Shown here: positions 13,302 through 25,400 of the stretch, one piece after another
Layout of the letters: every line of letters starts with the position of its first letter
Position numbering within the stretch: position 1 is the first letter of the stretch
From: Prunella strophiata
Lineage: Eukaryota; Chordata; Aves; Passeriformes; Prunellidae
Direction of reading: 5' to 3'
Assembly: GCA_036583965.1 (NCBI GenBank)
Contig: JAZBQD010000015.1
Coordinates: forward strand, 71,774,330-71,838,329
DNA: 64,000 nt
Notes under the pieces: model-generated
The model's database searches: none
The model's input: only the letters and a program-made list of their open reading frames with translations
Told to the model about the DNA's origin: nothing
Made by a program: the position numbers and the translations under genes

Positions 13302-15221
13302 GTACTTCAAATCATTTGGAATGTTCAACAACAGTCAAGGATTATGGGGTGAAAATAACCTGCAGAAGGATCACAAGGCCCCCTTAAAATTCCTGAACTG
13401 AATAATATCCACATGTGAGACCCTGAATATGGCAAGATGAAGTAGGATGTCTAGATTTAAAGGAAATTAGATGAAAGAAGAAAACACCATTAGAAAAATG
13501 TTTCTAATACTTGTAATACAAAGCAGTCCTATGCACAACAGAATCAGTTCTGGAAAGAGTAAATTTATGTCCTTTCCACAGAAAAGCCTAGTGATCATAA
13601 ACCTGAAAATATGTGTGCAGTCTTATTATTCTTTGGATTTTAAAAATTACATAAAACTCTTCCACAAGGCCAATACTATCAGCTCTGAGGAGACCTTTAC
13701 CATGCAACATGCCAATAATGAGCACTCAGAAACAGGCAAAAAATATCTAAGAGTAGGCAAAAGCATGCACATTGCAAAGGTAATCTGCCAAAAGAGCTCA
13801 GCTCTTTGGCCTGGAGGAGCAGAAAGATGTTTTTAAGGGAACCATTACAGTACAGAGAGACCCTATGAGAATACTGAAAGAGTCAACAGTACAGAGTTCA
13901 AAGTATGACTCTGAGATCCAAAAGTCACAGAAGAAATAGAAGAGGAAGACTTTAAAAAGCCTTTAGATTGTGAGTGTGTGTGCATGTGTTAGTAAACAGA
14001 GCATCAAAGAGCAAGCCAAGCTGCAGTGTGACGCATTCAGACCCAGACACGCTATTTTTTGCTCCTGCACTTTGAAGAACTGCAAGCACAGTGTGTGAGA
14101 ACTGTTAATTCAGTAACAGGGATGATGACTTCTTCATGGGGTAAAATTAGTTTGCTTCAACACTTCTAATCTCACTGTAGCCTAACACAGGAATCCCAAC
14201 AAAAGGCCATAATAAATTCAAGTTATCTGATGATAGGGTGTTTAACCACAAGAGTAGGTGAAATAGAAGTCTTACTAGTAATGAGTACTGCATTTTTCAG
14301 TATCCAAGTTTTAGCTTAGTAATGTTGCTAGAACTTTTCCACATCAACACAACTTGGCTTTAGGAACTCAGGAATATTTTCAGTACTGGTTGACATCATT
14401 TATTACCCTGTGCACTTAATTGCTTACTCAAATAAATATTTTCTCTGAGCAATCTGAAACAGAAATAAACTACAATGCAAAAAATAAGTGTAGGAAGAGG
14501 TGGAAAACTTAGTACTGCCAGCACAGACTGTCTGAATCCATTCTTATTGCTATTTGTTGTGTGTACAGATACAACAGTGTCTTTCTCTGCAATATAACTT
14601 TCAGTATTCCCCAAATTATAAGTTCTTAATGGGATAAAAAAGGAGATAAATACATTTTAAAAATCAACCCACCCCAAATGACAACCTGTCACATAACTTG
14701 ACGAAGCAATCAAGGTTTAGCTTTTCAATTTTTCTTTGGTAACAACATTAAATATATCAAAATATGAATGCTTTTATAACATCCACTTGTATTACTTGAT
14801 TCAGTCCTGTACAGTTTTCTCTCAATGTGTAGAGACATGGTACAAGACTAACTTTGAAGAAAGTGAGTGTATATATACAAGTCTGATGTTTGTTTACATT
14901 AAAGCCTTTCTACACACACGTGGCTCTGTGGAAATACAGTGTAAAGTATATGCAGATTACACTTTTCATTAGAAATGGCTTTCCTTTCAAAGAGCATTTT
15001 ACAGTATTTATGGCATTCATAGTGTACCCATGACTGCAGTTTCCAGGTGCACCACATAATGTACAATTTCTCAAGCAAACATATTTTATTACTCCAGAGC
15101 CACATTCTACTTTAAGCTCTCAGCTAATTAACAAGGACAACAGTTTTGTATATTATGCGTCATGCATTTAATTTCTAATACAGTGCATTAATTATTTATA
15201 TTTTAAATGATGGGCACTTCA

Positions 15222-15617
<396 letters not shown>

Positions 15618-16686
15618 TTAAGAGATTCAGAAATTTTTACAGTAACAAATCAGTAGTCTGGACAATACCTTTCTGTGAGGTTTTTTATTGTTCTAAATTT
15701 CACACTGGAGCTCCATGTGAAACAGATGGCAAGGCAAAAAGTGATCAAGAGAACCTGAACATTCCAAATGTCAGAAAACTTTCACCTCAGTGAACAGAAA
15801 ATGCTAGAAACAGAAAATGGCAATAGATCCTGGGTTTTGTCCTTTTAAAACCAGAAATAACCTTTTTTCTCTGGCAAAAATTTCTATGTAAATTGCCATA
15901 AAATTGGGATCTGAGTTCCATTTCACAAGTACTTGTAGCATGAACAGATGATGTTTCTCCAGTCCCAGAAGTAGGACTAGAAATCTGTCTTGCTGCTTTT
16001 ACTGCTTCTAGCCAGGCTGCAGACAGATACCTTGTGTGCAGCCTTTCCCTTTCATCCATTTATCCCCCTAATAGGTTGTGCCTTCTATAGAAGATGCAAA
16101 TAGGAATCCATAAATGGATGAGACCCAGTGGAGGAAAATTCACTTGTAATTCCACCCAATTTCTCCAAGTCTAAAAGAGGTTCAGTTTAGACGTGAAACC
16201 TACTCATTTAGTTGGTTCAATTTGGTTTGATTATCCCTAATAAGAAGGATATGAGCTTAATTTTCTGCACACAAGGAAAGCATGGTTAAAAAAGCCAATC
16301 TTTATCTATTTATATTTATTTCAACTGTTCCTAATGCTGTATGGAGATGAAAAGCAATAGGCACTACATCCCAGCTCTTTTGCTCCATTAACCCAGAATG
16401 GAATGACTGTGAGGCTTTCAGCTCTACTGTGTTCTGCCATGTTCACCAGTGAGGTAAACAGATTTCATTTCTTTTCATGTATGGTATGAGCTTCTGCCAG
16501 GTATGCACTCAGCACACGTTTTTGGTGATGACATGAAGCTCCAGAGGTGACATTGAATTCAGATTCATCTATACAGGAATATTTATATATCTGTTTTTTA
16601 ACATAGATGAAATGTCACAATTTTGCAATACACTTGTACTGACTTAAAATTTCTGCTGAATATATAAACACACATGTAGAAATATG

Positions 16687-16706
16687 TATGTGTGTGTGTC
16701 TGTGTC
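16687..16706. repeat. (TG)n microsatellite, imperfect
   Basis: TG-rich tract broken by CTG units; short and intronic. Confidence 0.85.
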
Positions 16707-18323
16707 TAGAAAGTGTTCCTAGTGCACTTTTCATAGCTGAAAGCTTTGCAAACATCGCAGTGACCATAATTATTTTTCAAAGTTTGTTGCCTCTTTGTTT
16801 TTTTTAACATGAATTTTATTCAGTTTTGATATAGTATACTGAAGTTGAAGCTTTGCATTTGTTGATTAGAACTAAATTACCAAACTAAATTACTAAACTT
16901 TAATTTTCGTCTTAACGAATCATATTTTTTGCATTTAAAATTCCCATTTTGTGGAAAACATAAGCTGAGCCCATCACAAGGACAATGTTACCTTAAACTA
17001 AAAACTGATAAGCAAACTTCCAAGGCTCAAATGCAATCAACATCTTCTCTATTAAGGTGAACTCTTACAAGCCAAGAAACATGGTTCTGACCACACAGCT
17101 GGACAGACTTCACTCCTCCTAGACTTTCAAGGATCCTTGTATTCCTTATTCTGTTTGCAGTTTCATCATAAGGTAGTTAAGTACAGGTTCACTAGTTTTT
17201 CTACTCTAGCTACTTTTAAGGTACTCTGAAGCTAATTAAATTAAAAACACCCTGTGTTTGGGGGCTGCTCTGCAGGAAGTGTTTGGGTGGGTAGTGGGGG
17301 CTGGCAACAGCCAAGTTTGCCCCAAACCCTGCTGCCAGGTGTTGTGCCTGCCTTGTGGGTTGATGTCCTTTGAGCATCCCTCTACTAAACTTCAATTAAT
17401 GGAAAACTGATTACAGGGTAATGGGTTATGAGATTTTTTGGGTGTTTTGAAGGTTTTTTGTTTTTTTCTTAAAAAGAACAAAGCCATGCTGTTAGCCCAG
17501 CACCTCATGCTATGAACCTCTCTTAATTCCTCTCCCTGTCCCCTGAATTCACAGGCAAATTTCCCCTGTTTGATTCAGCTAGTAACCAGAGACCCCTGGA
17601 GATTATTCCTCTCCAATCTATAAACCCATGGGGGTCCACAGACAACTCTGTGAAGTAGTATTTGGAAATACAAGCCCAGTGGGCTTTAAAACCTTGCTGC
17701 ATAAAAGGCTGCTCTCCTGCAATTCCTAGGGGTTTGCAAATGGACCAAGGTTGCCCTAGAGCAGCAACTGTAATTAATTTAGCACCATATACTGAAAGCC
17801 AAAGAAACTGGTCTTTTTCTTCTTCTCTGGAATACTTTAATGCATTATAAATCTTCAATTTGTAAATGCTTGGAGTCTTTTTAATTAGGGAGTGCCTTTC
17901 ACCTCTGGAGAAGCTTGTTCATATCCTAGCATTTTAAGAGAAGTAAAGTTGACATAATGAGGCATCTTAACAGAGTTGCTACTGAAAGCATTCATTGATC
18001 CTCTTCAAAGAAGAAATAATGTTGGTTTTACTGTAAAACTGCCTATTAATTGCCCAATTTTTTTCAGCTTGTTTGCCTTCTAAGCTTACCTCACTCTCAT
18101 TAGCTCTCATACTAAAAAGTTTGGGTACTAAAAATTAATTTTAAGATAAAACTGGCAGAGCAATGTAAGAAACTTTATACGGAATATGATATATTTGCTC
18201 TTATTTTTCTACTTCATATTTTCTACTTCAATAATTCATTAGAGAGGATGACATGCTTACCTGTGCATACTACACAGGTACAAATACAATGCTTAGCACA
18301 GGAAAACAAACAGCCTCAGCAGG

Positions 18324-18344
18324 AAAAAAAAAAAAAAAAAAAAA
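18324..18344. repeat. Poly(A) run, 21 bases
   Basis: Uninterrupted A21 on the plus strand, hence T21 in the CTNND2 pre-mRNA, starting about 145 nt downstream of the weak donor of exon B. A U-run this far from a donor is not an obvious splicing element. Confidence 0.95.
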
Positions 18345-18488
18345 GGAAAGGATGGGCTAAATTATGCTTTGCTAAGACATTCCTCACAATGCATTAAAAA
18401 AAAATATATAATGAAAAAATTGTCTCTTTATAGTCCCCATGCACCCTGAATACCTGTATTTGCTGCTGAAAAGACAAAGACGACAAAC

Positions 18489-18606
18489 CTTACTATCAAT
18501 TTCACTGCTCCCCAGAGCAGACTGGATCACGTACAGCAATGCATCTGTCAGGCCATCACACTCCCTCATTCTTCTGCGGGCCTCCTCTCCAGCAGAGCTG
18601 ACATTC
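18489..18606 (-). CDS. CTNND2: CTNND2 internal exon B ([10 protein letters not shown] exon), 118 bp
   Basis: A TTGCCTTGCAG acceptor precedes the exon. Its first base G completes the AG|G Arg codon from exon A; 39 codons follow ([16 protein letters not shown]... to ...SSEIDSK), ending in phase 0. The segment forms the helical core of one ARM repeat with the signature [11 protein letters not shown]. The 5' splice site reads AAG|GTTTGT, which lacks the preferred purine at +3 and A at +4, so it looks weak, although +5 is G. With 118 bases, skipping this exon alone would shift the frame. Polypurine tracts (in the sense strand) begin 283 nt upstream of the acceptor, and the 1.5-kb GGGA array begins 1.2 kb upstream. 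Gene assignment is strong; any effect of the weak donor is inference. Confidence 0.96.
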
Positions 18607-18888
18607 CTGCAAGGCAACAGCAAGGGTCACTATCTCCACAGCTCCCTGACACCTTCTCACAGTTCACATAGAGATAAACACACGTTTTCCTTCTTCCTCT
18701 CATCAGTTCAGAGCTGTGAATAATGGAGACAGCTGCGAATGAGCTCGGGAAATGTAACGCAGAGGGGAACAAATGGAAGACACCAGGTCCTCCACAGGAT
18801 GGGGCTGAGTGGCCAAGCAGCATGCGCCCACCTGCATGGGGAGACTCATGGCCCACTAAATTTGGAGAAGGGCTGATAATTTTCCTTA

Positions 18889-19052
18889 CCTTCCTTCCTT
18901 CCTTCCTTCCTTCCTTCCTCCTTCCTTCCAGTTCCTTCCTTCCATTTCCTTTTCCTTCCTTCCTTCCTCCTTCATCCCCCTCCTCCATCCCTCCTACATA
19001 CCTCCTTTCCTCCCTCCCTCCCTCCCTCCCTCCCTCCCTCCCTCCCTCCCTC
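18889..19052. repeat. Degenerate (TTCC)n to (TCCC)n polypyrimidine tract
   Basis: The tract starts as near-perfect TTCC units (about 18889-18920), becomes mixed TTCC/CTCC/ATCC units (about 18921-19008), and ends as about 11 perfect TCCC units (19009-19052) before TCTAGAGG. On the CTNND2 sense strand it reads GGGA then GGAA repeats and ends 283 nt upstream of the exon B acceptor. GGAA repeats are clustered ETS-factor core sites; no function is shown here. It shares the TCCC motif with the giant array about 750 bp away. Confidence 0.95.
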
Positions 19053-19805
19053 TAGAGGTTTTGCCAAACACATCTCCTAGGAATTGAAGAGCTCAGTAGT
19101 TAGGGTTCTTAACCTGAGAGAAAAATATTATCAGAGCATAATATAAAACACCTGCTGTTGCTTGCTTCTCATTCTACATGAGTGTTTCCTTTTCTCTTTT
19201 ATTTTGAGAGAACATTAATGCCTCAATCTTCTCTTTACAGTAGTTTATTCTACATTGCAAAACTTAAGGCCTCAGATTATTTTAATAATATTGTAATTCT
19301 TGTAGTTCTTTAGATGGGGCCCATGTGGCCTTCTGAACATATTTCTACAAGTCCAATTAAAATAAAATTCACTGCATAACATATTGTGTCATAAAGTTCA
19401 AAGCACTGATACACAAAGAAACAAGAATGTATGAATGAGCAGATACAAACAGAATCTATATTTGCCAACATCAAGTCTCCCAGAGAAAAACTGCATGCAA
19501 ATTTGCATAGCAGGTTTGATTTGGAAATGGATGAATTAGCAATCTCAAGAATGGGATAAAACTTTTTAGCATCTCCTTCAGTAGGGGAAGATAACCCTTT
19601 GCTGATGTGGTTCATCTGTAGCTCTTCTCTCCTCACTACTGAAGTTTATACAAAGAAAAAACATAAAAAGCACACACACTAGACCTACGTATTTAATGCT
19701 AATGTGCAGAAATAGAAGGACATTGGCCCTTGAATTTGGGAAGAAGGCAAGACACTTTCTATCTTTTTTGCCATTTTCAATGACCTTTGCATTAAAGGTG
19801 GAAAA

Positions 19806-21305
19806 CTCCCTCCCTCCCTCCCTCCCTCCCTCCCTCCCTCCCTCCCTCCCTCCCTCCCTCCCTCCCTCCCTCCCTCCCTCCCTCCCTCCCTCCCTCCCTC
19901 CCTCCCTCCCTCCCTCCCTCCCTCCCTCCCTCCCTCCCTCCCTCCCTCCCTCCCTCCCTCCCTCCCTCCCTCCCTCCCTCCCTCCCTCCCTCCCTCCCTC
20001 CCTCCCTCCCTCCCTCCCTCCCTCCCTCCCTCCCTCCCTCCCTCCCTCCCTCCCTCCCTCCCTCCCTCCCTCCCTCCCTCCCTCCCTCCCTCCCTCCCTC
20101 CCTCCCTCCCTCCCTCCCTCCCTCCCTCCCTCCCTCCCTCCCTCCCTCCCTCCCTCCCTCCCTCCCTCCCTCCCTCCCTCCCTCCCTCCCTCCCTCCCTC
20201 CCTCCCTCCCTCCCTCCCTCCCTCCCTCCCTCCCTCCCTCCCTCCCTCCCTCCCTCCCTCCCTCCCTCCCTCCCTCCCTCCCTCCCTCCCTCCCTCCCTC
20301 CCTCCCTCCCTCCCTCCCTCCCTCCCTCCCTCCCTCCCTCCCTCCCTCCCTCCCTCCCTCCCTCCCTCCCTCCCTCCCTCCCTCCCTCCCTCCCTCCCTC
20401 CCTCCCTCCCTCCCTCCCTCCCTCCCTCCCTCCCTCCCTCCCTCCCTCCCTCCCTCCCTCCCTCCCTCCCTCCCTCCCTCCCTCCCTCCCTCCCTCCCTC
20501 CCTCCCTCCCTCCCTCCCTCCCTCCCTCCCTCCCTCCCTCCCTCCCTCCCTCCCTCCCTCCCTCCCTCCCTCCCTCCCTCCCTCCCTCCCTCCCTCCCTC
20601 CCTCCCTCCCTCCCTCCCTCCCTCCCTCCCTCCCTCCCTCCCTCCCTCCCTCCCTCCCTCCCTCCCTCCCTCCCTCCCTCCCTCCCTCCCTCCCTCCCTC
20701 CCTCCCTCCCTCCCTCCCTCCCTCCCTCCCTCCCTCCCTCCCTCCCTCCCTCCCTCCCTCCCTCCCTCCCTCCCTCCCTCCCTCCCTCCCTCCCTCCCTC
20801 CCTCCCTCCCTCCCTCCCTCCCTCCCTCCCTCCCTCCCTCCCTCCCTCCCTCCCTCCCTCCCTCCCTCCCTCCCTCCCTCCCTCCCTCCCTCCCTCCCTC
20901 CCTCCCTCCCTCCCTCCCTCCCTCCCTCCCTCCCTCCCTCCCTCCCTCCCTCCCTCCCTCCCTCCCTCCCTCCCTCCCTCCCTCCCTCCCTCCCTCCCTC
21001 CCTCCCTCCCTCCCTCCCTCCCTCCCTCCCTCCCTCCCTCCCTCCCTCCCTCCCTCCCTCCCTCCCTCCCTCCCTCCCTCCCTCCCTCCCTCCCTCCCTC
21101 CCTCCCTCCCTCCCTCCCTCCCTCCCTCCCTCCCTCCCTCCCTCCCTCCCTCCCTCCCTCCCTCCCTCCCTCCCTCCCTCCCTCCCTCCCTCCCTCCCTC
21201 CCTCCCTCCCTCCCTCCCTCCCTCCCTCCCTCCCTCCCTCCCTCCCTCCCTCCCTCCCTCCCTCCCTCCCTCCCTCCCTCCCTCCCTCCCTCCCTCCCTC
21301 CCTCC
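19806..21305. repeat. Giant uninterrupted (CCCT)n / (GGGA)n tetranucleotide array, 1,500 bp, 375 units
   Basis: Every base from 19806 to 21305 keeps the four-base phase: T falls at positions congruent to 3 mod 4 from 19807 through 21303, with no substitution or indel visible. It begins after GAAAA and ends where a T replaces the expected C at 21306. In the CTNND2 sense (minus) strand it reads GGGAGGGA..., giving 375 G3 tracts with single-base loops, the most stable class of parallel G-quadruplex motif. The plus strand is the matching i-motif strand. The array is also a perfect homopurine/homopyrimidine mirror repeat, able in principle to form triplex DNA. Its two strands are open in all frames only because the unit contains no stop. 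True length in the animal may differ, because such arrays are unstable and hard to assemble. Confidence 0.99.
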
Positions 21306-22259
21306 TGAGGAAGATGAGAGGACTTAGGGCTAGGTTTCCTTTTCAATTCTTCTGCTCTATCTACTTCACCCTGTTCTGCCTCCTTATTATCTAAAAAAAA
21401 AAAAAAACAACCCCATTTTCATTCCACCAAAGCAACAAAGAGTCTTATAACTGGAAAATCCCCCAGCCCTTCCAGTGCAGTTCCCTAACTGACTCTGCCC
21501 CCTAAACATATATGATTTACCATCTATACTTGCATCCCCACACAGTCCTACTTAGTGCTGCCCTCCCACACACAAATTGGCCTCAATTAATTCAATACTG
21601 TTCCCTTCACCTCAGCAGACAGCTTGACAGAAAACATATAACCCTGGAGCCCTGGAATGAATTCTTGTATCTCTCCAGCCAACAAATTCACTCTCCTTGA
21701 AACCCCTCATTTTTTGCCATGTTACACATCCGAAACCTGCCCTTAATAACAGCTTGCAAGTTTTGTGTTGTCTGGTTCATCTGGTCCCTGAACTCAACTC
21801 CTCTATCCTCTCCACTGCTATAAGTTCAGCAGATGATGGGTTTTCCTTCATGGGGAAAATTTCTTCTGTAATCTAGGAAGTAGGGTCTGGACATCATCAA
21901 TAGGAAAAACTGTGTCCCTCTGAAGTGATGGAAACTTCTGACTTACCTTTGTGTAGCAGAAATAAGAAAGTAAAAATATAGAGCATGGTTTTCCCCAAAC
22001 AGTGCCTGTGCCCTGTATTTTCAAGGCTGGGCACTCCACCTAAAGTAGAGTAGACCATCCCCTTTAAAAGGCAAGAACTCCACTGATATTCTGAAAGGGC
22101 AGCACATGTAGGAGAAACAGAATCATGAATTGGAAAAGCTCATTGTGGGGTATATAGTGAGGACAAGAAGGACTATTTGACTTCTATCTGAAATTTCATT
22201 CTCTTACTCTCCAGACAGATAAAGACAGTGGTAGGTAAATATAGATGGAGAGAGGACAC

Positions 22260-22444
22260 TGAGGCACAGATTGCGGGTTACCCAAAGAAGTTGTGGATGT
22301 CCCATTTCCTACTAGTGTTCAAGGCCAGGCTGGATGGGGCTTTGAGCAATCTGGTCTAGTGGAAGATGCTGCTGTCCATGGTAAGGTGTTAAAATTCAAT
22401 AGTCTTTAAGAATGCCTTCCAATCTAAACCATTTTATGATCCTA
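22260..22444 (+). mobile_element. CR1 LINE 3' end fragment
   Basis: GAGGCACAGATTGC, AAGTTGTGGATGTCCC, GTTCAAGGCCAGGCTGGATG, GGGCTTTGAGCAATCTGGTC and the terminal AAACCATTTTATGATCC follow the CR1 3' region in order. It is 5'-truncated, as is typical for CR1. It lies antisense to CTNND2. Confidence 0.92.
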
Positions 22445-25400
22445 TGTCTCTATGATGAAGAAAGGAAGTTGTATCCAGCCCTACAAGAGCAACTGCACAA
22501 ATTATAATAGCAGGATGCTGAGGAAGAGTTTTTAGCACAGCTTTGTACCTTTCTTTGCAGCATTATAAAAAAAAAAAATGCTGAAATATTCCTGAATCCT
22601 TTTAAACAGAGATAGATCTTCAACTCTGTACTAGAATAATGTGCCCAGGCTTCTTCATATACTGAGTGCAAGCTTTCAAAATAGACTGATTTAGACACCA
22701 CTAGAAACAGAGAGATACAGTCTCCCTCATCTTCTAATTGAGGTGATTTTTCCTTCTCTCTATCAGAGCCAACTGCACATAACCTTGACTGTCCAGAGCC
22801 TGCAGAGACTGTCAGCCTCTCAGTTCCTCTCCAAGTTCACCAGAAACTCCTCCTCACCAAGACAGCAATGTAGACAACCTTATAGTCCCTGAGCTGCAAG
22901 CCATCTGACTCATTCATTTCCAGCAAACAAAGAATATGAGGCCTTTGCACAAAGCAATACAGACACACCAGGGGCACATCTTGCCCTGACAATGCATTTC
23001 CTGGCTCTGTATGGAGGAGCTATCAAGTCAGGTTCTTCTGTTTATCATCCTTCCCAATTATGCTCCAGTTGCTCCTGTAATCAAGAGATGGATATTCTGA
23101 ATTCCCATGACTGCCTTTCCTTTTCTTACAAAAATCCCTGTTTACTTTCTGCACTGACTTGTAGCTACTGCAGCCCTCACCAAGATATGGTGCATTTATT
23201 TACATAGGAAACTAACTAAAAAACAAGACAAATCTAAACCTTGCATCAGCATTTTGCCAGAAATAAGCAGTTGATTATTTCAAAAGAAATACATCCCAAC
23301 ATGTAGCTAGTCTCATGTCTCCTCTACTGAAGTAATCACTGTTAACTGAGATCATTCACAGAAGGTCTCTAATACCCCCATGGTCAGGCTATGTAGTTCT
23401 GCAAAAGAGAAACAAGTTCCAGATTAAATGAGCGGTCAAAGAAAACACGCTGTCATCTTAATTTTATTTCTCACTGTTAACTTGGACATGCTGTAGCTGT
23501 CAGTGTGACAGGGAATAAGACACAATTTGTCACTTGTGAATGTACAGGTCACTGTGCAGATGTTAAATTGGAACATTAGTAGAATCTACTGATAGTAAGA
23601 TGTCCCACCTAGTCAGTGCATTTTTTTTCAAGCAGGTGAAACTGTGTTTTCTGGATGTCTTACAGGATGTGGAGATACAATGCAAAAGTTTTCAGGGAAA
23701 AAATACTTCTCCACTCTAAATGCAGCCCAGCTTGATCACCCTGTATACTTTGATTCTTTGTGTAAACTCTGTTCAGGGTATATGTGAGCCATGGGCTGTC
23801 ATTTTGAATCTAACAGGGCAAGGAGTCCTTCAGCCTGCCACAAACCAGTAAAATGAATTTCAAATAGAATCCAGTCATGCAGGAATACCAAGAATACAGA
23901 GGGCTGAAGAATAACAGTTTAGTTAGAAGGTCCCAGTTAGGCCTCTAAAACCCAGTTAATGTAAACAGCTTTTTCTCACAAGAGGAACACTAGGAACAGA
24001 TAGTCAGAGCAAGAACTCAGACCCATGGGTCATCAAACTGCTTTTCTGAACAAATGGCAGACTGACTTTGCTAATTACCTAGGAATGGGAACTAAAATAA
24101 TCCAGCTTCAGTTTCATGGGAAAATGTGCCAACTATCATATCATCACCTGAAAACTATCAGCAGGCATGATCCTCCATACCTAGGGCATGTCAATCCAAA
24201 GCTCTAGGGATAGGAAGGTGTGGTATAAAGGAGTGCACTGTGCAGAACACACCTGACCCCTGTCAACCCTGGCCCTTGCATTAGTTATTCAATGCAACTG
24301 TCAGGCTTTGAGGTAGGGAAGATGGGTGGTGCCAAGCAGTTTCCTTTCTGCTTTAGGGTCATTTTCCATACACTCATATAAACTTTGGGAGGTTCAGAGC
24401 AATGTCCTTATGATTCTAGGAAAGCTAAAATCATCTGCCTTTTACAGTGGAGAGGACAATGATTTCTATGGAAAGATCATCCAGAAGGCAAGCCAGTGTG
24501 CTGAGACATGACCTCTGGATATGGGAATATTTAGCAAGCTGTTGACACTGCTCCCAGTGGCAGTTTTATTCATCTCAAAGACAGAATTGAAAGCATCTGC
24601 ACCTGCCTTCCCTGAGCATGCTCAGGTCATGCCAAGTAGTAGGACCTTCCCTGTAGCAGCTACCAGTCTGCAGATTGCAGATCTCATTGCAGTCATGCCA
24701 GATAAAGGTTGAAAACAAATAATCTGCATTTAGTAAAGGTGAAATTGAGACAGGTATTCCTCAAAATCCCAAGATAAAAAGAGAAAGTATGTTTAATATC
24801 TAGTATATGTAATATTTTTGCCATGGACTGATATAAAAGAGGACAGACACAGGAAGGATATTATGGTAAATTAGCTGGAAAGCACAAGTTATCTTTGGCA
24901 TGAAACTTCAGGGCCCTTCCAAGTATACAATTATTCCAAGAAGCTTTGTGTAAGAGGGACTGATCATAAAAGCCTCAATCTTTTTCATCTTTCTACATGT
25001 TACAATAGCCACCAAAAAGAGATTTGGGAAAGGGGGAAAGGTTTACATAAATCAAAACCTACACCAACCCCATTAATATTACAGCAACTGTGATTATGTT
25101 TGCCTGAGGATACCTAGCAAGGAAAAAGCCCTCAGAATACTGAGTAACTGAGTTACAACTGGCACACTAGATAATTTTCTTTAAATTAAAAAACCCAAAC
25201 AAACAAAACCCCACTCTGAAACTGTCCTCCTCTAGATGTGCTCTTTTATATGCTGTCTGTTTCTATTTCTGTCTGATTGACTGAGCATTTCTCCTTCAGG
25301 GACCAAGCCTTGTCTCACTGGCATCCCCAGTCCCATCAGAGGGTGCTGTGGTGATGATGCCTCTGAGCTGGCCTGCAATGTAACACATGATCCCCTAAGA

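Noticed and set aside
19685..21346. Two 540-550-residue open reading frames on opposite strands
   Set aside because: They consist of tetrapeptide repeats generated by the CCCT/GGGA array, open in every frame because the unit has no stop. Their ends are short non-conserved flanks.
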